Part shown: one piece after another, positions 16,399 to 24,091 of the stretch
How the letters are laid out: the number at the start of each line of letters is the position of its first letter
Numbering within the stretch: position 1 is the first letter of the stretch
NCBI GenBank assembly: GCA_964580995.1
Contig: CAZOMV010000063.1
Coordinates: 1 to 33,641 of the forward strand
DNA from: JAKJEP01 sp964580995
Lineage (GTDB): Bacteria > Planctomycetota > Phycisphaerae > Sedimentisphaerales > SM23-30
Direction: 5' to 3'
Length of the DNA: 33,641 bases
Notes under the pieces: generated by a model
Databases searched by the model: none
What the model saw: only the letters and a program-made list of their open reading frames with translations
What the model was told of the DNA's origin: nothing
Position numbers and translations under genes: made by a program

Positions 16399-17089
16399 GA
16401 AGAAAAAACACCCGACGCGTAAGCATCTGCCCCGGCAGTTGGCTATTATGTATGAAGATCCGGATCTCCTGGTGGTCGATAAGCCGGCGGGGCTGCTGAC
16501 CGTGGGGACGGAAACCAATAAGACCCGGACGGTTTATTTTATGCTGACCGATTATGTGCGAAAGGGGAGTCTCAAGTCGCGCAAGCGGATTTTTATTGTG
16601 CACCGGCTGGACCAGTGGACTTCCGGCGTACTGGTATTCGCCAAAAGCGAAGAGGTCAAGCTGCTGCTGCAGGAACAGTGGAAGGACACGGACAAAAGAT
16701 ATCTGGCGGTGGTGCACGGCCGGCTGGCGCAAAAAGAGGGTACTATCCGCTCCTATCTGGCGGAGAACACAAAATTTCACGTGTACTCCACGCCGGATGC
16801 GGCGAAAGGGAAGCTGGCCCAGACCGAATATAAAGTGCTGAAAGAAACGGCCCGGTTCAGCCTGCTGGAGGTGCGGCTGTTGACCGGGCGGAAAAATCAG
16901 ATCCGGGTGCATCTGGCGGACCTGGGCCATCCGGTGGTGGGCGACCGCAAATACGGGAAAGAGGGCGGTGAATATCCGCGGCTGGCGCTGCATGCCCTTT
17001 CCATTTCGTTCCGCCACCCCACCCGGGGCGAGCCGATGACCTTCGAGACCCAGGTGCCCGGTTATCTAACCAAATTGATGCACGGGTGA
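16391..17089 (+). CDS. RluA-family pseudouridine synthase
   Basis: This 232-residue enzyme isomerises uridine to pseudouridine in RNA. The catalytic motif HRLDQWTSGVLVF contains the aspartate D74. LLVVDKPAGLLTVG (27-39) and GRKNQIRVHLADLGHPVVGDRKYG are the other conserved family blocks. There is no N-terminal S4 domain, so it is of the short RluA type and its target site (rRNA or tRNA) cannot be told from sequence. It overlaps the preceding glycosyltransferase gene by 8 bases and is probably translated from the same message. A housekeeping enzyme here is functionally odd, but the coupling is clear. Confidence 0.92.
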   Translation: MVKKKKHPTRKHLPRQLAIMYEDPDLLVVDKPAGLLTVGTETNKTRTVYFMLTDYVRKGSLKSRKRIFIVHRLDQWTSGVLVFAKSEEVKLLLQEQWKDTDKRYLAVVHGRLAQKEGTIRSYLAENTKFHVYSTPDAAKGKLAQTEYKVLKETARFSLLEVRLLTGRKNQIRVHLADLGHPVVGDRKYGKEGGEYPRLALHALSISFRHPTRGEPMTFETQVPGYLTKLMHG

Positions 17090-17226
17090 GAGGGAGTAAT
17101 TATTCCGGATTTCCCAACAAAATCTATGCAAATAAGGCAGGATTTGATAACATAGAGCCATCGGATACTGTGTAAGGCTGGTTTGTTGTTCTGATTTGGA
17201 GAACCTGAAAAAAAGGTAAGGATCCC

Positions 17227-18756
17227 ATGAACAATCATTGCAAAACCGAAGAGGAAACGGTACCAACACAACCCATGCGACATTCGATCACCCGGCGCGG
17301 GTTTTTTCAGGCGGGGGCGGCGGCGTCTGCTTCCCTGCTGATCGGCCCTGCTGCCGCGGCGGAGGCTGGCGCTGCGGAGGAGAAGATTTCGTTTGATTCG
17401 TATGATGTTGCGGTAGTCGGGGCGGGGCCTGGGGGGCTGGCGGCGGCAGTCGCGGCAGCGCGAAACGGAGCCCGGGTCATGCTGATCGAACGGAACGGGT
17501 ATCTGGGCGGCAATCTGGCGTCCGGTTTGCCCCTGCTGGGCTATCTGGACCGCCACGGAAGAGCGGTGGTTGGCGGCTTTGCCACAGAATTTATGGACCG
17601 TTTGACAAAAATCGGCGCTGCTTTGGGCGTACGCAGATGTCCGCATCATTATTCCATCGCGGTGGTAAAACCGGACTTCTGCAAGATTGTGGCATCCGAT
17701 CTGTGCGAGGAAGCCGGGGTTGAGGTTCTGCTGCACTGTTATTTGACGGCCGTGGAAACCCGGGAAGGCAAGATCACCAAGGCCATTTTTAGCTGTGCCG
17801 GCAACACCATTGAGGTACGGGCGAGGATTTTTATCGACGGGACCGGCGATGGGACCCTCGGTTATCTGGCTGGGGCGGCCTTTCAGAAGGGAAGCGAGGA
17901 GGGGGAACTCCAGCCGCCTTCCATTCTGTACACGCTGGGCGGGGTGGACAAGGAAAATTTCTTTTCCTGGTGTAAAGAAAATAACGAAGTGGACGACGAC
18001 GCCCTGAAATATCTACATGAGTCGCCTAACTGGGGTCTGGTCACGCTGGGCAAACTCTTTCGGAAACTGCAACCGAAGGGTGAATGGCCGATTGCGGTCT
18101 GGGCGCTGATCAGTATCAACCGGCTGAATGACAGTGAAATATGTATAAACGGTCCGCGTATGCTGCGCACGGATGCGACGGATTCGCGTGATTTGACCCG
18201 GGCGGAGCGGGAGGGAGCTCATCAAGCGGTAGCCTTTACGGAGATGCTGAAGAAATATGTCGGCGGTTTTGAGCAGGCCTATATTTCCCACATCAACGAT
18301 ACCCTCGGTATTCGAGAAACCCGCCGGATTGTCGGCAGGAAAATGCTGCGTGTGGAGGAAGCGATTGCCGCATCGGTGCCGGAGGATACCATTGCGCTGG
18401 CGGCCTATTTTATTGATATTCACAGCAGCAAGGACTTTACCTCCAAGGGGGAAAGAATAGAGCAGGCGTACGGCATACCCTATCTGTGCCTGGTCAGCGC
18501 AACCTATGACAATCTGATGATGGTCGGCCGCTGCATTTCGGTGGATCGAATTGTTTTTGGTTCCACGCGGGTCATGGCCACCTGTCTGGCTGGGGGAGAG
18601 GCCGCTGGCGTGGGGGCCGCTCTGGCGATCCGGGAACAGTGTGGTCCCTGGGAAGTGGATACGGCTGCCGTCCGTCGCATTCTGGTGAAGAACGGCGGTA
18701 TTTTGTCCATGAACCAGTCCCCATCCATCACTGAAGTTTTACAAAATGGAGGTTAG
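17227..18756 (+). CDS. Tat-exported FAD-dependent oxidoreductase
   Basis: This 509-residue flavoprotein has a twin-arginine signal (SITRRGFFQAG at about 20-30, then a hydrophobic alanine-rich stretch). It should therefore be exported folded with its cofactor. The FAD-binding Rossmann motif is VAVVGAGPGGLAAAVAAARN with the glycines at 65-70, followed by LIERNGYLGG. Distal blocks IDGTGDG and STRVMATCLAGGEAAGVGAA match the FAD_oxidored (PF12831) family, which in planctomycetes is common near sugar-utilisation genes. The substrate is unknown. The ATG at 17227 has an AAGG just upstream. A second in-frame ATG (residue 17) would shorten the pre-Tat segment but lacks a ribosome binding site. A strong hairpin follows the stop. 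Confidence 0.88.
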   Translation: MNNHCKTEEETVPTQPMRHSITRRGFFQAGAAASASLLIGPAAAAEAGAAEEKISFDSYDVAVVGAGPGGLAAAVAAARNGARVMLIERNGYLGGNLASGLPLLGYLDRHGRAVVGGFATEFMDRLTKIGAALGVRRCPHHYSIAVVKPDFCKIVASDLCEEAGVEVLLHCYLTAVETREGKITKAIFSCAGNTIEVRARIFIDGTGDGTLGYLAGAAFQKGSEEGELQPPSILYTLGGVDKENFFSWCKENNEVDDDALKYLHESPNWGLVTLGKLFRKLQPKGEWPIAVWALISINRLNDSEICINGPRMLRTDATDSRDLTRAEREGAHQAVAFTEMLKKYVGGFEQAYISHINDTLGIRETRRIVGRKMLRVEEAIAASVPEDTIALAAYFIDIHSSKDFTSKGERIEQAYGIPYLCLVSATYDNLMMVGRCISVDRIVFGSTRVMATCLAGGEAAGVGAALAIREQCGPWEVDTAAVRRILVKNGGILSMNQSPSITEVLQNGG

Positions 18757-18765
18757 GCATACTTT

Positions 18766-18801
18766 GGAAAGAAAAAAAGTCATTCTTCTTTTTTTCTTTC
18801 C
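18766..18801. terminator. 14-bp perfect inverted repeat after the FAD oxidoreductase gene
   Basis: GGAAAGAAAAAAAG and its exact complement CTTTTTTTCTTTCC are separated by an 8-base loop, 9 bases after the stop codon. On the plus strand the right arm supplies a T tract, so it can act as an AT-rich intrinsic terminator. It lacks the usual GC-rich stem. Confidence 0.6.
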
Positions 18802-18853
18802 GAACGCTAACGGAATATTATATCTATACCTATAAAATTATCGAGGAAATATC

Positions 18854-20548
18854 ATGATTAGTTTCATTGTACTTTTATCGATGGTTATTTTCGCGGTTGC
18901 GTATCTTACGTACGGGCGATTTCTCAGCCGGCAATTAACGCTCAACAATTCCAAATCTACTCCTGCCAACGAGATTAATGACGGCATCGACTATGTCCCC
19001 GCCAAGGCGCCGTTGCTGCTGGGCCAGCATTTTTCCGCGATAGCGGCCGCCGGCCCGATTGTCGGCCCGATTTTGGCCGCCATTTGGTTTGGTTGGCTGC
19101 CGGCTCTGCTGTGGATTATTATCGGGGCCATTTTTATCGGCGGGGCACATGACTTCATCAGCCTGACCGCGTCCGTCCGGCACAAAGCCGCTTCCATCGC
19201 GGAAATTGTTAAAGAACATATATCGCCTGTCGCCTATATATTTTTTCTGCTTTTCATCTGGCTTACTCTGTTGTATATCATCATTGCCTTTACCGATATC
19301 ACCGCGCAGACCTTTAAAGCGGTTTCTAACCAGACGGCCTACGGCCCCGCGGTGGCTGGTTCCAGTATCTTGTATCTGGGCCTGGCGTTTATCCTGGGGA
19401 TTCTACTGTACCGTTTCAAACTGAAACTTTCTCTGCTTACTGTCATCTTTATCCCTCTGGTTTTGTTTATTGTGTGGGTCGGGCCGCATCTGCCGGAGAC
19501 GATCCTGAATTTTTTTGCGGGGATTTCCATTAAACAGTGGGGGGTCATTCTGCTGGTTTATTGTTTCATCGCTTCGCTGCTACCGATGTGGCTTCTTCTC
19601 CAGCCGCGCGGTTATCTGGGCGGCTGGCTGCTGTATCTGGTAATCATCGCGGGTGTGATCGGGGCGCTGTTCGGCGGATTCGACATCCAATACCCGGCAG
19701 TGAATGTCGCCGGTTTTAAAAGTATCGTGAATGGCAAAATGCTTTTCCCGTTTCTTTTTATCACCATTGCCTGCGGGGCGTGTTCCGGCTTTCATGCGAT
19801 TGTCTGCTCCGGAACCACTTCCAAGCAGTTGAACCGGGAGACAGACGCCCTGCCGCTGGGGTATGGTGCGATGCTGCTGGAAGGAGTGGTTGCCGTCCTT
19901 GCCATGACTACCGTCATGATTATAGCGCCCGGCTCCGCGGCACTTACCGCCGATCCGAATCTTATTTACGCCAACGGGATTGCCAAATATGCCGGTCTGC
20001 TGGGCATTGCCTTTAGTGCAGCATTTCCCTTTGCGCTGCTGGCTTTTAGTACTTTTGTATATGACACCCTGGATGTTGCCACCCGTCTGGCCCGGTATAT
20101 ACTGCAGGAACTGCTCGGCTGGAAATCCTTTACCGGCGGCGTAGTTGCTACCCTGATCAGCATGATCATCCCGCTGGCCTTTCTTTTGCTGACCACCGAA
20201 AAAGCCTATCTGGTCGCATGGCCGATTTTCGGGACCAGCAATCAGATGCTGGCGAGCCTGACCCTGCTGGCCCTGGCTATCTGGCTGATCCGGACGGGAA
20301 AAAGTGCCTGGTACCTGATTGCACCGATGATTTTTATGATCGGGATGACCCTATTTGCCCTGATTTTGCAGGTGCGTCCGTTCGTCGTCTCGGTACTGAA
20401 TCCCGCACCGGGAGCCGCGATAAAACCCGACGTTATTATTTCGGGAATATGCGGCCTGGTCCTGCTCGTGATGAGTATATTCCTTATATTTTCGGCGGGG
20501 AGAATGCTATGGACGCATCGGTCGGCCAGTAAGGTGGTAGAGCAATAA
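18854..20548 (+). CDS. cstA: CstA-family carbon starvation transporter
   Basis: This 564-residue inner-membrane protein has about fifteen hydrophobic segments and the CstA hallmarks: YGRFLSRQL, HFSAIAAAGPIVGPILAA, FIGGAHDFISL, CGACSGFHAIVCSGTTSKQL and FGTSNQMLASLTLLAL. Family members import peptides and, in enteric bacteria, pyruvate. This short form is about 140 residues shorter than E. coli CstA (701) and belongs to the compact CstA type common in anaerobes. GAGGAAA lies just upstream of the ATG. The next gene begins 20 bases after the stop, so the two are probably co-transcribed. Confidence 0.93.
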   Translation: MISFIVLLSMVIFAVAYLTYGRFLSRQLTLNNSKSTPANEINDGIDYVPAKAPLLLGQHFSAIAAAGPIVGPILAAIWFGWLPALLWIIIGAIFIGGAHDFISLTASVRHKAASIAEIVKEHISPVAYIFFLLFIWLTLLYIIIAFTDITAQTFKAVSNQTAYGPAVAGSSILYLGLAFILGILLYRFKLKLSLLTVIFIPLVLFIVWVGPHLPETILNFFAGISIKQWGVILLVYCFIASLLPMWLLLQPRGYLGGWLLYLVIIAGVIGALFGGFDIQYPAVNVAGFKSIVNGKMLFPFLFITIACGACSGFHAIVCSGTTSKQLNRETDALPLGYGAMLLEGVVAVLAMTTVMIIAPGSAALTADPNLIYANGIAKYAGLLGIAFSAAFPFALLAFSTFVYDTLDVATRLARYILQELLGWKSFTGGVVATLISMIIPLAFLLLTTEKAYLVAWPIFGTSNQMLASLTLLALAIWLIRTGKSAWYLIAPMIFMIGMTLFALILQVRPFVVSVLNPAPGAAIKPDVIISGICGLVLLVMSIFLIFSAGRMLWTHRSASKVVEQ

Positions 20549-20568
20549 GTTACGGAAAAATAAATGTG

Positions 20569-21954
20569 ATGAACCATACCTGCGGTACTGTGCTGCTGAT
20601 CAATCCGCCGGTGTATGATTTCGCGGTTTACGATTTATTTAGTAAGCCTTTGGGATTGCTATACTTAGCTGCGCGTTTACGCCGGGCTGGTTACACCGTT
20701 CGCCTCATTGACTGTATGGATCGCCATTTTCCGGAATTGACACGGCAGCATCACCCCCCCACCGTCAAAGACAACGGTACCGGGAAATACTTCAGTCAGA
20801 TTATCGAGCGACCGGGCTGTCTCCAGGACATCCCCCGGTATTATCGTCGGCATGGCCTGCCGGAAGATATGCTGGCAGGGGCGCTGGAATCTCTGGCAGC
20901 GGAGGAAAAACCCATAGCCGTCCTGCTGACCAGTATTATGACGTACTGGTATCCCGGCGTGCGTGACACGATTTCTCTGGTCCGCAAGATTCTACCCGGC
21001 ACTCCCATCGGTCTGGGAGGTGTTTATGCCACGCTCATGCCCGGACACGCTCAAAGAGTCTGCCAGCCTGACCGGCTATTCACCGGTTGTGACATCAATC
21101 CACTCCTGCAATGGCTTTCCTCCCTACCCGGCCATGAAATCCCCTGCCAGCCCGACAGAGCCGAATTCACTTCCTGGCCTGTCCCTGCCTATGATCTTTA
21201 TAGCCGGCTGGACTACCTGGCCCTGATGACCAGTCTTGGCTGTCCTTTCCGCTGTGACTACTGTGCCAGCCGGATCCTCCAACCGCGGATTCAGCGTCTG
21301 GCGCCCGAAACCTTTGTTGAACAACTGCTAAGCCTGCTGCCGCTGGTAACGCCGATTCAGGGAAAATGTCATATTGCCATTACAGATGATGCCCTGCTGG
21401 TCGATGCTCCCCGCCACTTTATCCCAATTTTGCGGCTGATTCAGGATTTGAACCTGCCGCTGGTCTTTCACTGCCCCAACGGTCTGCATGCCCGGTTCAT
21501 TACCGCTGAAGTGGCGGAACGGATGTACACCTGTCGCTTTCAGATGATCCGGTTAAGCTACGAGTCCGCCGCCCCCGATAGTCTGGCACAAACCGCCAGT
21601 GATGGCAAAATCACCGATCAGGATTTCGCGGCGGCTGTGACCCATCTCAAAAACGCTGGGTACTCCCCCGGCCAGTTGGAAGCGTATGTCCTCACCGGCC
21701 TGCCGGGCCAGTCGATGCGTGAAAATGAGTTATCGGTCCAAGCGGTCCATGAACTCGGCGTTAAAATCAAACTCTGCCAGTACAGTCCCGTCCCCGGTAC
21801 CCCGCTTTTTGACCTTTCGTGCCGTGAATATGGTGTGAATGCTGACGAACCCCTACTGCATAACAATACCATCCTTCCCTCCCTGGACAAACGTGTCAGC
21901 ATTAGCGACTTCCAGCAGTTCAAAAACCACGTTCAGCAGTATAACCTTAGATAG
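20569..21954 (+). CDS. radical SAM protein with N-terminal cobalamin-binding-like domain
   Basis: This 461-residue protein has the two-domain layout of B12-dependent radical SAM enzymes. The N-terminal 190 residues follow the B12-binding fold (VLLINPPVYD, GLLYLAARLRRAGYTVRLID, LVRKILPGTPIGLGGVYATLMP). The radical SAM core has LGCPFRCDYC with cysteines 225, 229 and 232. The C-terminal half keeps ETFVEQLLSL, ITDDALL, RLSYESA and YVLTGLPGQ, typical of the class. A base-on histidine motif (DxHxxG) is not evident, as in many members that bind cobalamin differently or have lost it. The reaction, often a methylation, is unknown. ATG 20569 follows a GTG at 20566; either could be used. Confidence 0.85.
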   Translation: MNHTCGTVLLINPPVYDFAVYDLFSKPLGLLYLAARLRRAGYTVRLIDCMDRHFPELTRQHHPPTVKDNGTGKYFSQIIERPGCLQDIPRYYRRHGLPEDMLAGALESLAAEEKPIAVLLTSIMTYWYPGVRDTISLVRKILPGTPIGLGGVYATLMPGHAQRVCQPDRLFTGCDINPLLQWLSSLPGHEIPCQPDRAEFTSWPVPAYDLYSRLDYLALMTSLGCPFRCDYCASRILQPRIQRLAPETFVEQLLSLLPLVTPIQGKCHIAITDDALLVDAPRHFIPILRLIQDLNLPLVFHCPNGLHARFITAEVAERMYTCRFQMIRLSYESAAPDSLAQTASDGKITDQDFAAAVTHLKNAGYSPGQLEAYVLTGLPGQSMRENELSVQAVHELGVKIKLCQYSPVPGTPLFDLSCREYGVNADEPLLHNNTILPSLDKRVSISDFQQFKNHVQQYNLR

Positions 21955-22063
21955 TAACATATTATATATCAAATAGTTACGAACCAAATCCTGTAAAATC
22001 AAGCAAAAGCTGAATTCGCGTCATTTTTTCCAAAAGATTTCCCTTGCAAAAACCGATGGATTG

Positions 22064-22099
22064 TTATATATAAGCATATATACAGGTATATATATAAGC
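22064..22099. promoter_or_regulatory. dyad and direct repeats upstream of gntR, possible operator
   Basis: An 8-bp inverted repeat, ATATATAC-AG-GTATATAT, lies at 22076-22093 and is flanked by two TATATATAAGC direct repeats (ends at 22075 and 22099). It starts about 72 bases before the GntR start codon. GntR-family regulators bind short palindromes and often control their own gene, so this is a candidate autoregulatory operator. The AT-rich composition raises the chance of coincidence. Confidence 0.4.
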
Positions 22100-22147
22100 A
22101 AACTTCAAGTTATATCGTAAACGACTCGTGTTGCAGAAAGACTAAAA

Positions 22148-22894
22148 ATGGCATCGGACCTGAAAAGCAAAGCTTATCAGTATGTTCGGGATAAAATCCT
22201 GACGGAACATTGGCCGGAAGGGAAGTATCTTTCGATGGTCCAGGTGGCCAAGTCGGTGGATATGAGCTACACGCCGGTGCGGGAGGCGATCATTCAGTTG
22301 GAGAGCGAGGGGATGGTGGAGAAGATTCCGCGAGTGGGGGTGCGGCCGCGGCGGGTGGACCGCGATGAAGTGAAACGGTTCTTTGAGATGCGGCTTTATA
22401 TGGAAAGTGCGTGTGCGGAGCTGGCGATTGAGCGGATTACCGTTGAGGAGATCCGGATACTGGAGGGGAATATGAAAATACATCAGGAAACGGTGGAGCG
22501 AATCAAAAACGCCTGGCTGAAAAAGGCAGAGGAAAATCATCATATCTATTATCTGGATGGCCCGGAAGCGTTGACGCTGCACCAGCTCAATACGGAATTT
22601 CACGGGACCCTGATGAAATCGGCGCACAACCCGTACATGATGGAAATCGTGGATAAGATGAATATGATGACGCGGGTTCTGCGGATTCGGGCCATGCTGC
22701 CGGGTACCAACTTCATGGATCAGCTGGAGCTGGACTACCGGTATCATACTCACATCAAGGAGGCCATTCTCAACCGGGATTCGGCGGCGGCGGTAAACTG
22801 GACGCGAAAGCATGTCTCCGACGCGGGGGAATATCATTTGAAGGTATATGACTGGCTCCGAGCGGTCAATCAGTTAGGTTCGTTTAAGATTTAA
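22148..22894 (+). CDS. GntR-family transcriptional regulator, FadR/FCD subfamily
   Basis: This 248-residue regulator has an N-terminal winged helix (about 5-72) with the conserved recognition region SYTPVREAIIQLESEGMVEK and wing GVRPRRV. An alpha-helical FCD ligand-binding domain runs from about 75 to 230: RLYMESACAELA, LHQLNTEFHGTLMKSAHNPYM and DYRYHTHIKEAI. The D/H positions of the last two blocks can bind a metal or carboxylate ligand. FCD regulators typically sense organic acids or sugar acids and repress catabolic genes. The natural targets are its own promoter and neighbouring genes such as the secreted-protein run downstream, but no shared operator proves this. Confidence 0.92.
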   Translation: MASDLKSKAYQYVRDKILTEHWPEGKYLSMVQVAKSVDMSYTPVREAIIQLESEGMVEKIPRVGVRPRRVDRDEVKRFFEMRLYMESACAELAIERITVEEIRILEGNMKIHQETVERIKNAWLKKAEENHHIYYLDGPEALTLHQLNTEFHGTLMKSAHNPYMMEIVDKMNMMTRVLRIRAMLPGTNFMDQLELDYRYHTHIKEAILNRDSAAAVNWTRKHVSDAGEYHLKVYDWLRAVNQLGSFKI

Positions 22895-23060
22895 GGTCAA
22901 AAAGGAAAGAACAGGACAAGGAGAAAACATGAGAAGAAATGAGGACCGGTAAGAACTTTTGCGGAGCACCGACCGGCCCTCGACTAAATGATAGAGAAAG
23001 CCCTACCATGAAGGTATTGTAAGACCTATATATCAGGCATTCAATAAAAATCTTCAAGAT

Positions 23061-23091
23061 CGCCCCAAATACCTGGGCGCGTCAGTTTTTT
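23061..23091 (+). terminator. possible weak terminator after gntR
   Basis: CGCCC (23061-23065) and GGGCG (23075-23079) form a short stem with a 9-base loop, and six T residues follow after a 6-base spacer. The spacer makes it a weak candidate. The rest of the 22895-23180 gap holds only a 6-bp CATGAT/ATCATG hairpin at 23119-23135 and no gene. Confidence 0.3.
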
Positions 23092-23180
23092 CAGATCCTC
23101 ACGTCCCTTCAAGGCAGGCATGATTTCAGATCATGGTTTGTAGTATGGTTGAGCAGATATTCTGGTTTGCAGAGTAAAAG

Positions 23181-23954
23181 ATGAAACCGAAAAATGTATT
23201 ATTTTGTATGGTAACGGCGTTAGGGAGTGCCGGAGCGATGGTTTCGGCAGCAACGAGCTGGGATTTCGCCGGCGAGTATTCCGGGACCGTGAATCCCACG
23301 GGGGTCTGGAGTTATGGGATGCTGAACTGGGCCGCCGGCCCGGCGTTTGTGAGGTATGAGAATAATCATACCTTAGCCGTACCGGGCAGCGGCGAGGTGG
23401 TGCAGTTCTGGACCTGGAGCACACCCGGAGATCGCGATGTGTATGGGGCGGTGAATCATAATACGTCCGATCACGCGCTGGCCAGTTGGGGTTTTCGCTG
23501 GAAGGCGGGCGGGATCAATATTCAGAATGGGGTAGCGGCGGGCTATTATTCGACGGTTGCTTTTACGGCACCGGAGGCGGGGGATTATGCCTTGGAGGCA
23601 ACATTTGAGAGCATGACAGACGGGCGGGGCACGCAGGTTTGGATTACGCTGCCTGATTTTTCCGCACCCTGGTACGCGGTCCTGGATGCCTATGGCGGGG
23701 TGAACGTAGTGGCTACCTATAATAATACTTTGACATTGAATGCCGGAGAAATGGTGTATTTTTCCAATTCGCCGGGCAATACGATGGTAGATTTCCGGCT
23801 GACGGTTGTGAAGGACGGTATGAATTGCAGCGGGGATTATATCGACGGCGATTTGAATCGGGATTGTTATGTGAATCTGGAGGACTTCGCCCTGTTCAGC
23901 CAGGACTGGCTGCAGTGCAGTGATCCGGCAGAGGAAACATGTATGGAATTATAA
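23181..23954 (+). CDS. secreted protein with C-terminal dockerin-like half repeat
   Basis: This 257-residue protein has a signal peptide of about 22 residues (MKPKNVLFCMVTALGS...) ending near AGAMVSAA. The body begins SWDFAGEYSG and has NPTGVWSYGML, an all-beta domain also seen at the start of the 24092 protein (SWDFNADLS, NPTAESWAFGY). The C-terminus, from about 222, is GDLNRDCYVNLEDFALFSQ followed by DWLQC: one EF-hand-like loop, half of a classical dockerin. In planctomycetes such tails are common on secreted proteins and their anchor is not known. No catalytic motif is visible. It is probably a surface or extracellular matrix protein, perhaps carbohydrate-binding. Confidence 0.78.
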   Translation: MKPKNVLFCMVTALGSAGAMVSAATSWDFAGEYSGTVNPTGVWSYGMLNWAAGPAFVRYENNHTLAVPGSGEVVQFWTWSTPGDRDVYGAVNHNTSDHALASWGFRWKAGGINIQNGVAAGYYSTVAFTAPEAGDYALEATFESMTDGRGTQVWITLPDFSAPWYAVLDAYGGVNVVATYNNTLTLNAGEMVYFSNSPGNTMVDFRLTVVKDGMNCSGDYIDGDLNRDCYVNLEDFALFSQDWLQCSDPAEETCMEL

Positions 23955-24091
23955 AAGATGGAAACCCAAGAAGGATAAATAGCGGATGGAAAAGGAGGTG
24001 ATGAAACGAACCGCGGATATGTATGAGCAGAACAAAAGGTTACATGGTGTGATGTGAGAAAACGTTCCTATTTAAATTAAGGAGAAACAAA

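Noticed and set aside
17144..17171. Possible sigma-70 promoter (TTGATA and a TACTGT-like -10) before the FAD oxidoreductase
   Set aside because: The -10 match is poor and the spacing is off by one. There is not enough support to list it as a promoter.
22929..22952. 7-codon ORF after gntR with an AAGGAG upstream
   Set aside because: It is too short to support as a leader peptide, and no attenuator-like structure follows it closely.
24001..24057. 18-codon ORF preceded by a perfect AAGGAGGTG
   Set aside because: The Shine-Dalgarno sequence is only about two bases from the ATG and the peptide has no recognisable feature. It was left out as a probable coincidence in the leader of the 24092 gene.
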